Source: Actinobacteria bacterium OK074 (GTDB lineage Bacteria > Actinomycetota > Actinomycetes > Streptomycetales > Streptomycetaceae). Taken from it: a stretch of DNA of 64,000 nucleotides. Shown one piece after another: positions 22,078-29,920 of the stretch. Positions within the stretch are counted from its first letter, which is position 1, and every line of letters starts with the position of its first letter. The stretch lies in the NCBI GenBank assembly GCA_001298575.1, contig LJCV01000285.1, forward strand, positions 1-64,000, written 5' to 3'. The translations under genes and the position numbers were made by a program. Below the pieces are notes generated by a model that searched no databases, was not told the origin of the DNA, and saw only the letters and a list, made by a program, of their open reading frames with translations.

Positions 22078-22090
22078 CAGTTAACAACTG
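22078..22090. promoter_or_regulatory. Candidate TetR operator 1
   Basis: CAGTTAACAACTG is a perfect inverted repeat (CAGTT/AACTG, 3-bp centre) 7 bp upstream of the TetR start codon. It differs from operator 2 by one base. Confidence 0.65.
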
Positions 22091-22100
22091 TTCTCCGTGA

Positions 22101-22127
22101 TTGTGAAGCCGCGCGGGGCGCTAGACT
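22101..22127 (+). promoter_or_regulatory. Candidate promoter between the two operators
   Basis: TTGTGA (22101-22106) and TAGACT (22122-22127) resemble -35 and -10 boxes, with a short 15-bp spacing. It points toward the small membrane-protein genes and lies between the two operator sites. Confidence 0.4.
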
Positions 22128-22134
22128 CAGGAGT

Positions 22135-22147
22135 CAGTGAACAACTG
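22135..22147. promoter_or_regulatory. Candidate TetR operator 2
   Basis: CAGTGAACAACTG repeats operator 1 with one change. It lies 57 bp (start to start) from operator 1 and just after the candidate -10 box, where a bound repressor would block the rightward promoter. Confidence 0.6.
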
Positions 22148-22267
22148 TAACCACAAGCGTTCACCGAACAGAAACGTCAGCGCAAGAAAGCCCGCAGGAA
22201 AGCCCGTCGAGGCAATCGATCGAGGCGATCGAAGGGCCGAAGGATCGAAAGAGAAGGGTCCGTCCCC

Positions 22268-22432
22268 ATGCTGTTTCTCGTCGCCGCGCTCATGCTCTTC
22301 GGCACCGTCCTGGGTGCCGTGGCCCACATCCCGCTCACCTACTCCCTCGCCGCGGCCGCCGGCATCGCCGTCTGGCTCGGCGTCTTCGCGCTCCGCGAGC
22401 ACCTGGCCCGCCGCCGCACCGCCGCCCACTGA
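22268..22432 (+). CDS. Small two-span membrane protein
   Basis: A 54-residue protein. It starts MLFLVAALMLFGTVLGAVAH, then a second hydrophobic segment (YSLAAAAGIAVWLGVFAL) and a basic end (REHLARRRTAAH), predicting two spans. AGAAGGG lies upstream of the ATG. It is the first gene to the right of the TetR operator region, so it is the most likely direct target of that repressor. I do not recognise a named family. Confidence 0.65.
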   Translation: MLFLVAALMLFGTVLGAVAHIPLTYSLAAAAGIAVWLGVFALREHLARRRTAAH

Positions 22433-22506
22433 CACCGCCGCCCACGACACCGCACCCCCGTGCACCAACCCCCGTGCACTCACCGCCCGTTGGGAGCTGA
22501 ACCCGC

Positions 22507-22785
22507 ATGGAACTCACCGCCACCACCGCCACCACCTCCGCCACTCGCGTCGGCCGGCGCGACGCCGACGGCATGGCCGTCGCGTCCTTCGTCCTCGGTC
22601 TGCTCGGTCTGCTGGTCCTCAACCTCTTCCTCGGCCCGATCGCCATCGTCCTGGCCACGGTCGCCCTCTGGCGCGGCACCGCCCGCCGCGGTCGCGCGCT
22701 GCTCGGCCTGACCCTCGGCGTCGCCGACCTCGTCGTCCTCGTCGCCGTCATGCAGGCGTCCCAGACGGTGTCCTGGAGTTTCTGA
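22507..22785 (+). CDS. DUF4190-like small membrane protein
   Basis: A 92-residue protein: Thr/Ala-rich cytoplasmic start, then DADGMAVASFVLGLLGLL and a second span, a basic loop (WRGTARRGRALLG), and a final hydrophobic stretch. The pattern MAVASFVLGLLG is typical of DUF4190 proteins. It lies 74 bp after the 54-residue protein and is probably co-transcribed with it. Function unknown. Confidence 0.75.
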   Translation: MELTATTATTSATRVGRRDADGMAVASFVLGLLGLLVLNLFLGPIAIVLATVALWRGTARRGRALLGLTLGVADLVVLVAVMQASQTVSWSF

Positions 22786-22889
22786 GGGGCTTCTCCGAGG
22801 GGTGTGCCCCTGCTTTCCGCGGGCTGTGCCCCGGCCGCGACCGGTCCCCGGGGAGTCATCTTCATGGACCCCCCTAGAATTGGCTCACC

Positions 22890-24053
22890 ATGGCTTACCT
22901 CGACCACGCAGCGACCACGCCCATGCTCCCGGAGGCGGTCGAGGCACTCACCGCCCGGCTGAGCGTCGCCGGCAACGCCTCCTCCCTGCACGCATCCGGC
23001 CGCCGCGCCCGCCGCGCCGTCGAGGAGGCCCGCGAGACCCTCGCCGAGGCGCTCTCGGCCCGCCCCAGCGAGGTGGTGTTCACCTCCGGCGGCACCGAGG
23101 CCGACAACCTCGCGGTCAAGGGCCTGTACTGGTCCCGCCGCGCCGCCGACCCGGCCCGCACCCGCGTCCTGGCCAGCCCCGTCGAGCACCACGCCGTCCT
23201 CGACGCCGTCCACTGGCTCGGCGAGCACGAGGGCGCCACCGTCGAGTACCTGCCGGTCGACGTGTACGGCCGCGTCCACCCCGAAGCCCTGCGCGCGGCG
23301 ATCGAGCGCGATCCGGACGACGTGGCCCTCGCCACCGTCATGTGGGCCAACAACGAGATCGGCACCGTCATGCCGGTGCGCGAACTCGCCGACGTGGCGG
23401 GGGAGTTCGGCATCCCGTTGCACGCGGACGCGGTCCAGGCGTTCGGCCAGGTGCCCGTCGACTTCGCCGCCTCCGGACTCGCCGCGATGACCGTCTCCGG
23501 CCACAAGATCGGGGGGCCCTACGGCATCGGCGCGCTGCTGCTCGGCCGCGAGTACAGCCCCGTACCCGTGCTGCACGGCGGCGGTCAGGAGCGGCAGGTC
23601 CGCTCCGGCACCCTCGACGTCCCGGCGATTGCCGCCTTCGCGGTGGCCGGCCGGCTCGCCGCCGGGCAGCGGGAGTGGTTCGTGCGCGAAATCGGCGCCC
23701 TGCGCGACGAGTTGGTCAAGGCCGTGCAGACGGCGGTGCCGGACGCGATCCTCGGCGGCGACCCCGTGGACCGGCTCCCGGCCAACGCGCACTTCACGTT
23801 CCCCGGCTGCGAGGGCGACTCCCTGCTGCTGCTCCTGGACGCCCAGGGCATCGAGTGCTCCACCGGCTCCGCCTGCACGGCCGGCATCGCCCAGCCCAGC
23901 CACGTCCTGCTCGCCACCGGCACCGATCCGGACCTGGCCCGCGGCACCCTGCGCTTCTCGCTGGGCCACACCTCCACCGAGGCGGACGTCGAGGCGGTCG
24001 CGAAAGCGATCGGCCCCGCGGTGGAGCGAGCTCGCACCGCGGGGCTGGTCTGA
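22890..24053 (+). CDS. Cysteine desulfurase (IscS/NifS type)
   Basis: PLP enzyme converting cysteine to alanine with a persulfide on the active-site cysteine; 387 residues. The N-terminus MAYLDHAATTPMLPEA is classic. The PLP lysine is Lys206 in SGHKIGG, and the catalytic Cys329 is in STGSACTAG. No Fe-S scaffold genes are adjacent, and mnmA lies 3.2 kb downstream on the same strand. In related Streptomyces this desulfurase is thought to feed MnmA. It may also serve other sulfur pathways. Confidence 0.93.
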   Translation: MAYLDHAATTPMLPEAVEALTARLSVAGNASSLHASGRRARRAVEEARETLAEALSARPSEVVFTSGGTEADNLAVKGLYWSRRAADPARTRVLASPVEHHAVLDAVHWLGEHEGATVEYLPVDVYGRVHPEALRAAIERDPDDVALATVMWANNEIGTVMPVRELADVAGEFGIPLHADAVQAFGQVPVDFAASGLAAMTVSGHKIGGPYGIGALLLGREYSPVPVLHGGGQERQVRSGTLDVPAIAAFAVAGRLAAGQREWFVREIGALRDELVKAVQTAVPDAILGGDPVDRLPANAHFTFPGCEGDSLLLLLDAQGIECSTGSACTAGIAQPSHVLLATGTDPDLARGTLRFSLGHTSTEADVEAVAKAIGPAVERARTAGLV

Positions 24054-24138
24054 CGGCGGGGTCGTCGGCCTACCGAGTCCGCGGAGCCGCGACCGCGCCG
24101 TCAGGGCCGCGAGGGGCCCGCCGACCCCTCGCGACCAC

Positions 24139-24156
24139 GGGAGACCGCCGTCTCCC
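24139..24156 (+). terminator. Hairpin downstream of the cysteine desulfurase gene
   Basis: GGGAGA and TCTCCC pair perfectly around a 6-nt loop, 85 bp after the stop. There is no T-run, so it would be a non-canonical actinobacterial terminator. A second inverted repeat, AACTGT/ACAGTT, follows at 24164-24179. Confidence 0.45.
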
Positions 24157-24237
24157 ATGTCTCAACTGTCCCAACAGTTCTTGCCGTACCGGCTTGTAGC
24201 GACTGCACCAACAGCCCCAGTCGCACCGGTTGTTGTG

Positions 24238-24270
24238 GCCGTACCGGCCGTTCAGCCGGCCGTACCGGCC
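24238..24270. repeat. Two 20-bp tandem palindromic units
   Basis: GGCCGTACCGGCC occurs at 24238-24250 and 24258-24270, each followed by G(T/C)TCAG. Each copy is itself an inverted repeat. They lie between convergent genes, just beyond the multicopper oxidase stop, and probably act in two-way termination. Confidence 0.6.
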
Positions 24271-24272
24271 GC

Positions 24273-26084
24273 TCAGCTGTCGGTCGCGCTGGCGCTCGCC
24301 GTCGCCGTCGTGTCGTCCGTGGCCGTCGTGTCATCCGTCGCCGACGCGCTCGCACTGGCCGTGGCCGTGCTGTCGTCGGTGGTGGTGTCCGTGTCGGTGT
24401 CCGTCGTGGTCGTCGTGCTGTCGTCGCTCGCCGTGACCATGAGGGAGGCCATCATGCCCTCGTCCTCGTGCTGGAGGAGGTGACAGTGGAGCATGTACAT
24501 GTACGTGTCGTCGGAGAAGTCCGTGAACTCCATCGCGATCTCGATCGAGCCCGCGCCGATGACCTCGTACGTGTCGTACCAGCCGAGTTCGACCCCGGTC
24601 GGATCCACGCCGTTGATGGAGATGAGCTGGTAGGGCACGTCGTGCAGGTGGAACGAGTGTTCCAGCTGGGTGCCGTTCTTGATCGTCCAGATCTCCTTGG
24701 CGCCGACCGTCGTACTGATCATCGCCATGGCGTCCATGGTGGTGCCGGCCGACCCGTTGATCGTCATCGTCGCGCCGCTCTGGCCGAGCGTGATGGTGCG
24801 GGCGGTGAAGTCGGTGGTGTCGTACCGGTCGATGGTGTTGAGGGTGGTGGGCAGGTCGTCCGGGGTGTCGGAGCCGCTGGCGGTGATGGCGAGGACGTCG
24901 AAGGTGCCGCTGCCGCCGCGGATCCAGCCGGTGGTGATGACGGCCTGGAGGGTGGCGTCCTCGCTCAGGTCCATGACGAACTCGGCGCGGGCACCGGCCA
25001 CGAGGCGGATGGTGGTCACGTCGGCCGCCTCGGCCAGGTAGCCCTGGTCGGTGGCGATCTGGGTGAGCGTGCCGCCGTCGCTGCGCTGGATGGTGATGAT
25101 GTCCGACGGCGAGGCGTTCAGGGCGCGGAACCGGGTGCGGGTTTTCGTCGCCGTGAAACTGAGTGTTGTGGCGTCGACGTTCGTACCGTTCAGCAACAGC
25201 GGGAAGCTGAGACCGCTTTCCTGGTAACCCGTCAGGTTGTACTTGATGTCTCCGTCCGCGTCGGTGGCGAGGCACTGGAAGATGAGGGGAATGTCATCGG
25301 TGCCGTAGGTGCTGGGGAGCGCGGCGGAGGTGTCCGACGAGTCCTCGACGATGATCATGCCGGCCAGCCCGTGCACGGCCTGCTCGGCCGTGGTGCCCAG
25401 GGCGTGCGGGTGGTACCAGAGGGTCGTGGCCGGGTCCTTGACCGTGAAGGTGGGGGACCAGGTGTCGCCGTCCGAGAAGGCGACCTGGGGGCCGCCGTCC
25501 ATCTTCGCCGGGACGTGCGCGCCGTGGAAGTGGACCGTGGTGTCCGCGCCGATGCTGTTGGTGATGTTGAGCAGGACCTCGTCGCCGTTGGTCCACTTCA
25601 TCGTGGGGCCGAGGAACGCCTGGTTGTAGCCCATGGTGTCGCTGGTGACACCGGAGAGCACCTCGTGGGTGCCGGTCTGGGCCTCCAGGGTGTACGTGGT
25701 GACGCCGTCGGAGGTGGTGCCCTCCAGCAGGTCCGGGATGGTCAGCTCGACGTCGGCCGCGTTCGCCTTGCTGGAACCGCCGCTGCCGAGCACGGAGAAG
25801 GTCGCGCCACCCGCGGCGAAGGCCGCTGCCGCGCCGGCCATGCCGCCCAGGACGCTGCGCCGGTGCACGCCCTTGCCGCCGCGCCCGCCCCGCGCCTTGG
25901 CGGGCTTCTCCTTGACGTGCGCCTCGGCCTTGGCGGAGGTCGCTTTGTGGTGGTTGCTCTTGCGGCGGTCGGCCCGGGTCTGGCCCTCGGTACCGGGGGT
26001 GGTGCCGGGGCCGGTGCTGTCGCTTCTGCCGCTGTCGTTGCCCGTGTGGTCCGCGCCGGACGAGGGCTCTGTGGTGTGAGTCAT
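24273..26084 (-). CDS. Tat-exported multicopper oxidase
   Basis: Laccase or copper-oxidase-like protein, 603 residues. All four copper-binding motifs are visible: HFHGAH, WYHPHA, HSFHLHDVPY and MLHCHLLQHEDEGMM. The N-terminus is unusually long: about 74 hydrophilic residues before the twin-arginine motif HRRSVLGG at 75-76, then a hydrophobic core, which indicates Tat export. A GTG codon just before HRR would give a normal-length Tat signal, so the true start may be downstream. The C-terminal 50 residues are almost only Asp, Ser, Thr and Ala. The substrate is unknown. It lies on the opposite strand to the genes on either side of the pair it forms with the amidase. Confidence 0.93.
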   Translation of the reverse strand: MTHTTEPSSGADHTGNDSGRSDSTGPGTTPGTEGQTRADRRKSNHHKATSAKAEAHVKEKPAKARGGRGGKGVHRRSVLGGMAGAAAAFAAGGATFSVLGSGGSSKANAADVELTIPDLLEGTTSDGVTTYTLEAQTGTHEVLSGVTSDTMGYNQAFLGPTMKWTNGDEVLLNITNSIGADTTVHFHGAHVPAKMDGGPQVAFSDGDTWSPTFTVKDPATTLWYHPHALGTTAEQAVHGLAGMIIVEDSSDTSAALPSTYGTDDIPLIFQCLATDADGDIKYNLTGYQESGLSFPLLLNGTNVDATTLSFTATKTRTRFRALNASPSDIITIQRSDGGTLTQIATDQGYLAEAADVTTIRLVAGARAEFVMDLSEDATLQAVITTGWIRGGSGTFDVLAITASGSDTPDDLPTTLNTIDRYDTTDFTARTITLGQSGATMTINGSAGTTMDAMAMISTTVGAKEIWTIKNGTQLEHSFHLHDVPYQLISINGVDPTGVELGWYDTYEVIGAGSIEIAMEFTDFSDDTYMYMLHCHLLQHEDEGMMASLMVTASDDSTTTTTDTDTDTTTDDSTATASASASATDDTTATDDTTATASASATDS

Positions 26085-26394
26085 AGAGCGGGATATTTGA
26101 GCTAAGGATTATGTAAAGACTGGGTGTAAATTAGGCGTGGGCTGTGTGCTCGATGAAAAACGGATGAACGCGAACGACCGTCAACTCCTTTGAGGAAAAG
26201 GCGGGTTGACGTGGTGCAGGTCGGGATCCCCGTGCGGGACACATCGGACTCACGATGTGCAGAGTTTGTGTAGGGCAAGTGATCGACGTGATCTGGATCA
26301 CATGAGGGTTGGGCTGTGGTGGTATGCCCGAAACCGCTTTCTCCGTACGGTGCGTTGTCGCGGGGCTACGCCGTGCTCCCGACGGAGGCCACGC
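26085..26394. other. 310-bp gap upstream of the multicopper oxidase
   Basis: The part next to the oxidase start is AT-rich (GTAAAGACTGGGTGTAAATT on the plus strand) and should contain its promoter. The middle holds the CRP-like palindrome at 26288-26301. No open frame with coding character was seen. Confidence 0.55.
26288..26301. promoter_or_regulatory. CRP-like palindromic site
   Basis: GTGATCTGGATCAC is a perfect inverted repeat and is close to the E. coli CRP consensus TGTGATCTAGATCACA. It lies 204 bp upstream of the multicopper oxidase start. Streptomyces has a CRP homologue whose reported motif, GTG-N6-GNCAC, is matched except for one base. Confidence 0.5.
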
Positions 26395-27123
26395 CTAGGA
26401 CTGTGCGTCGGCGTCGGCGTCGGTGTTGGCGTTGGTGTTGGTCTTGGAGGCGGACGTGGCGGCCCGTCGTACGAGGCGTATGTACCGGTCCCAGTCCCAG
26501 TGCGGCCCGGGGTCCGTGTGGTCGGTGCCCGGAACCTGCGCGTGGCCGATGATGTGCTCGCGGTCCATCGGCATGCCGTACCGCCCGCAGATGCCCGCGG
26601 TGAGCCGGGCCGAGGCCGCGTACATCGCGTCCGTGAAGTCCTGCGGACGGTCCACGAAACCCTCGTGCTCGATGCCGACGCTGCGTTCGTTGTACTCGCG
26701 GTTGCCCGCGTGGAACGCCACGTCCAGTTCCCGGACCATCTGGGTGATCCGGCCGTTCTGGCGCACGACGTAGTGGGCCGCCGCCCCGTGCGCCGGGTCC
26801 TGGAAGACCTTGACCGTACTGGCGTAACTGCCCTGTGTGACATGGATGACGACCCGGTCGATGCGGTAGTCCTCCGGCCGGTCCGCGCGGCGCAGGTTCG
26901 CCGGTGAGGCCGCGATCCAGCGGGCGGCGGCGAAGTCCACCGCGCCCGCCACCCGCGGTTTCTCCACCCCGGGCAGCCGCCACCACAGATGCGCCAGCTC
27001 CCCGCGCGCCAGCACCGCCGTACCGACCGCGGCGGCGGCCCCGCCGAGCAGCAGCGCGCGGCGGCCCGGACGCCGGTCGCCGTCCCCGCGCTGCCTGCCG
27101 ATCGAGCCGTCGATGCCCCCCAT
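26395..27123 (-). CDS. N-acetylmuramoyl-L-alanine amidase (Amidase_2 type)
   Basis: Cell-wall hydrolase cleaving between muramic acid and the peptide stem; 242 residues. The start at 27123 (MGGIDGSIGRQRG) has GGGGACG upstream; longer in-frame versions would run into mnmA's promoter. A basic twin-Arg stretch (RRPGRRALLLGG) and a hydrophobic core form an export signal, possibly Tat. The domain shows VVIHVTQG (zinc His), AFHAGNREYNERSVGIEHEG, and the end motif HTDPGPHWDWDRY. The C-terminal tail is a run of Asn/Thr/Asp/Ala. It may act in cell-wall remodelling; no partner is evident. Confidence 0.9.
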   Translation of the reverse strand: MGGIDGSIGRQRGDGDRRPGRRALLLGGAAAAVGTAVLARGELAHLWWRLPGVEKPRVAGAVDFAAARWIAASPANLRRADRPEDYRIDRVVIHVTQGSYASTVKVFQDPAHGAAAHYVVRQNGRITQMVRELDVAFHAGNREYNERSVGIEHEGFVDRPQDFTDAMYAASARLTAGICGRYGMPMDREHIIGHAQVPGTDHTDPGPHWDWDRYIRLVRRAATSASKTNTNANTDADADAQS

Positions 27124-27244
27124 GCGTCCCCGCCCCCCGTCCCGCCCACGGCCCCCTGTTGTGAGCTCTGTTGCGGGCCCTGTTGCGATCTTCAACGGAT
27201 AACCGGCGGCCCGGGTTCCCGCGCCCCCGTACCCTGGAAGGGTT

Positions 27245-28378
27245 ATGACTGAGACCTCACAGCGTTCCCGCCCCCTCCGCGTCCTGGCCGCCATGTCGGG
27301 CGGCGTCGATTCCGCCGTAGCCGCGGCCCGCGCGGCCGAGGCGGGCCACGACGTGACAGGCGTCCACCTGGCCCTCTCGGCGAACCCGCAGTCCTTCCGC
27401 ACGGGCGCGCGCGGGTGCTGCACGATCGAGGACTCGCGGGACGCCCGCCGCGCCGCGGACGTCATCGGCATCCCGTTCTACGTCTGGGACCTCGCCGAAC
27501 GCTTCCGCGAGGACGTGGTCGAGGACTTCGTCGCCGAGTACGAGGCCGGGCGCACCCCCAACCCCTGCCTGCGCTGCAACGAGAAGATCAAGTTCGCGGC
27601 GCTCCTGGACAAGGCGCTCGCCCTCGGCTTCGACGCGGTCTGCACGGGCCACTACGCCCAGGTGATCGTGAACGAGGACGGCACACGCGAGCTGCACCGC
27701 GCCTCGGACATGGCCAAGGACCAGTCGTACGTCCTCGGCGTCCTGGACGAGCGGCAGCTCGCCCACGCGCTGTTCCCGCTGGGCGACACGGTGACGACGA
27801 AGGACGAGATCCGCGCGGAGGCCGAGCGCCGGGGCCTCGCGGTCGCCAAGAAGCCCGACTCGCACGACATCTGCTTCATCGCCGACGGCGACACCCAGGG
27901 CTTCCTCGCCGCCCGCCTGGGCAAGGCGGAGGGCGACATCGTCGACGAGTCCGGCACCGTCCTCGGCTCCCACGAGGGCGCCTACGGCTACACGATCGGC
28001 CAGCGCAAGGGCCTGCGCATCGGCACCCCGGCCCCCGACGGCAAGCCCCGCTACGTCCTGGACATCTCCCCGGTGAACAACACGGTCACGGTGGGCCCGG
28101 CGGCCTCCCTGGACGTGACGGCCCTGACCGCGGTGAAGCCCCGCTGGTGCGGCACACCTCCGGTGGGGGCGGGCACCTACACGGCCCAACTCCGCGCCCA
28201 CGGCGGCGAGACGGAGGTCACCGCGGAGGTGGTGGACGGGGCCCTGGAGGTCGCGTTCACGGAGGCGGTGCGGGGGGTGGCGCCGGGGCAGGCGATCGTG
28301 TTGTACGACGGGACGCGGGTGGTGGGGTCGGCGACGATCGCGGCCACGGTGCGGGCGGGGGCAGCGGCGGCGGTGTAG
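27245..28378 (+). CDS. mnmA: tRNA 2-thiouridylase MnmA
   Basis: Inserts sulfur at position 2 of the wobble uridine of tRNAs for Lys, Glu and Gln, using ATP and persulfide sulfur from a cysteine desulfurase. It has 377 residues. The PP-loop SGGVDS is at about residues 18-23. The two catalytic cysteines are Cys108 (NPCLRCN) and Cys210 (HDICFIADGD). The cysteine desulfurase gene upstream is the likely sulfur donor. The gene starts 121 bp from the divergent amidase start. Confidence 0.96.
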   Translation: MTETSQRSRPLRVLAAMSGGVDSAVAAARAAEAGHDVTGVHLALSANPQSFRTGARGCCTIEDSRDARRAADVIGIPFYVWDLAERFREDVVEDFVAEYEAGRTPNPCLRCNEKIKFAALLDKALALGFDAVCTGHYAQVIVNEDGTRELHRASDMAKDQSYVLGVLDERQLAHALFPLGDTVTTKDEIRAEAERRGLAVAKKPDSHDICFIADGDTQGFLAARLGKAEGDIVDESGTVLGSHEGAYGYTIGQRKGLRIGTPAPDGKPRYVLDISPVNNTVTVGPAASLDVTALTAVKPRWCGTPPVGAGTYTAQLRAHGGETEVTAEVVDGALEVAFTEAVRGVAPGQAIVLYDGTRVVGSATIAATVRAGAAAAV

Positions 28379-28436
28379 GCGTCGGTAGTCTGGGAGTTCG
28401 GAACCGCGGCGACACGACGACGACCTTGGAGGCCCC

Positions 28437-28664
28437 GTGCTCCAGTTCATCGGCTCCGACCCGCTCGGCGGCCCCGCCGCGGTGTGGATCGACACCGACA
28501 CCGGCGACGTCCTGATCAAGGGGCTGCGGGCGCTCCCCGAGGACGTCAAGGGCCGCGAGATCCCCGGCACGGACACGGTCGAACTGCCGGACCGGATGCG
28601 GCCGATCCTGTTGCAGGCGTACGAAGCGGTCCGCGACCTCGGGCTCTCTCCGGACTCGGACTGA
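28437..28664 (+). CDS. Conserved hypothetical protein downstream of mnmA
   Basis: A 75-residue soluble protein starting at GTG with GGAGG 5 nt upstream. It opens MLQFIGSDPLGGPAAVWIDT and is acidic; no motif of known function is visible. It follows mnmA by 58 bp on the same strand and is probably co-transcribed with it. I do not recognise a family. Confidence 0.65.
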   Translation: MLQFIGSDPLGGPAAVWIDTDTGDVLIKGLRALPEDVKGREIPGTDTVELPDRMRPILLQAYEAVRDLGLSPDSD

Positions 28665-28673
28665 GGCCCACTG

Positions 28674-28859
28674 TCAGGGTCGGGGTTCCGCCTTCACTCC
28701 GCGTATGAGGGACGCGAGCGTGCCTCGGTCGGTGAGCAAGATTTCGGCGGGGGTGTCGCTTTCGCGGAGGGCGATGCCGGTGTGGGTGGGGGCGATCTCG
28801 ACGCAGTTGTTGCCGCCTTCATCCGAGAACGACGACTTCACCCAGTGCAGGCCGGACAT
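28674..28859 (-). CDS. DUF397 domain protein
   Basis: A 61-residue protein reading HWVKSSFSDEGGNNCVEIA and then IALRESDTPAEIL, the full DUF397 pattern. Such proteins are nearly always next to WhiJ-type regulators in Streptomyces; here one lies 11 bp upstream. Members are thought to modulate the partner regulator. It is part of a three-gene module with the regulator and the divergent ATP-binding protein. Confidence 0.88.
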   Translation of the reverse strand: MSGLHWVKSSFSDEGGNNCVEIAPTHTGIALRESDTPAEILLTDRGTLASLIRGVKAEPRP

Positions 28860-28870
28860 GCGTCACACCT

Positions 28871-29725
28871 TTACAACTCGTTGACGACCGCGCGAATGAG
28901 ATCTCGCGACTTGGCGGGAGTCAACGCCACCTTCTCGACCAAGTCCAATCGGGTCCGGAAGTTGGCCAGTTGCGCAGGTGAGTCGATGAACATGGCGCCT
29001 GTCGGCGAGTCCATCTGCACCGTGTCCAAGTGGCTGTTCGGGGCCTCGGCATACAGGACGGACGAGTCCCCGAGCAGCGGGAACCCGCCGGCGGCGAACG
29101 GGATCACGCACAACGTGACGTTGGAGCGTTCGCTGGCTTCCAGGAGGTACTGGAGCTGTGCACGGGCGACGTCGCGCCCTCCGAGTTGCATGCGGATCGC
29201 TGCTTCGTGGATCACACCGACGTAGGGAATCGGGTGATCCCCGGTGACGACCGCTTGACGTGCCATGCGGTGGGCCACGCGCAGTTCCACTTCCAGCCGT
29301 GGCGGCGGCGGGAAGGGGAGTTCGAAGATGGCGCGTGCGTGGTCCTCGGTGTGGAACAGGCCGGGCAGGTGGGCGATTTGAAGCGTGCGCAGGCGTACGG
29401 CGTAGTTTTCGAGCGCGGAGACATCGAGAAAACTCGGCGGGATCTTCCCCCGGTACTCGTCCCACCAGCCTGACTTCCGGCCGCCGGTCAGCTCTGCCAG
29501 CGCGTCGACCAGTGCCTCGTCGTCGCATTCGTAGATGCTCGCAAGCCTGCGGAGACGCTCTTCACTGATTCCGAACCGTCCGGCCTCCACGTTGGAGATG
29601 ACCGTGCGGTCGGTGCCGAGGTGCGCGGCAGCGGTGGGGGCGGACATGCCTGTCGCCTCGCGGAGCCGCCTCAGCTCGGTGCCGAACCGGCGTTGAAGGA
29701 TCGTCGGGGACTGTCGCGGTGCCAT
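28871..29725 (-). CDS. WhiJ-like helix-turn-helix regulator (DUF5753)
   Basis: A 284-residue regulator. The N-terminal XRE-type helix-turn-helix is at about residues 15-70 (LRRLREATGMSAPTAAAHLG, VISNVEAGRFGISEERLRRL). The rest is a DUF5753 domain (GLFHTEDHARAIFE, LEVELRVAHRMARQ, VTLCVIPFAAGG). This is the WhiJ type, whose members influence development and antibiotic production in S. coelicolor. It is coupled to the DUF397 gene and divergent from the ATP-binding gene. Codon use looks somewhat less GC-rich than the surrounding core genes, which suggests a mobile accessory module. Confidence 0.88.
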   Translation of the reverse strand: MAPRQSPTILQRRFGTELRRLREATGMSAPTAAAHLGTDRTVISNVEAGRFGISEERLRRLASIYECDDEALVDALAELTGGRKSGWWDEYRGKIPPSFLDVSALENYAVRLRTLQIAHLPGLFHTEDHARAIFELPFPPPPRLEVELRVAHRMARQAVVTGDHPIPYVGVIHEAAIRMQLGGRDVARAQLQYLLEASERSNVTLCVIPFAAGGFPLLGDSSVLYAEAPNSHLDTVQMDSPTGAMFIDSPAQLANFRTRLDLVEKVALTPAKSRDLIRAVVNEL

Positions 29726-29920
29726 GAACTCTCTCTCCTTGCTCGCGCACAGTGTGCCGATCCGGTGCGGCGTGGTCCACCGGAAAACAGAGGTTAACGC
29801 TTATGGGTGACTAGGTAGCACCGTTATGCATTCGCTCGTTACTCTGTGATCCGTGCCACCAGTTCCTCCACCCCTGCCCAGCGAGCCGCAGGCTCCATCG
29901 CACCCATCCGGGAGGCCCCA

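Noticed and set aside
24164..24179. AACTGT/ACAGTT repeat as a third TetR operator
   Set aside because: The half-site orientation and spacing differ from the two operators upstream of the TetR gene, and it lies downstream of a gene; more likely a structural repeat.
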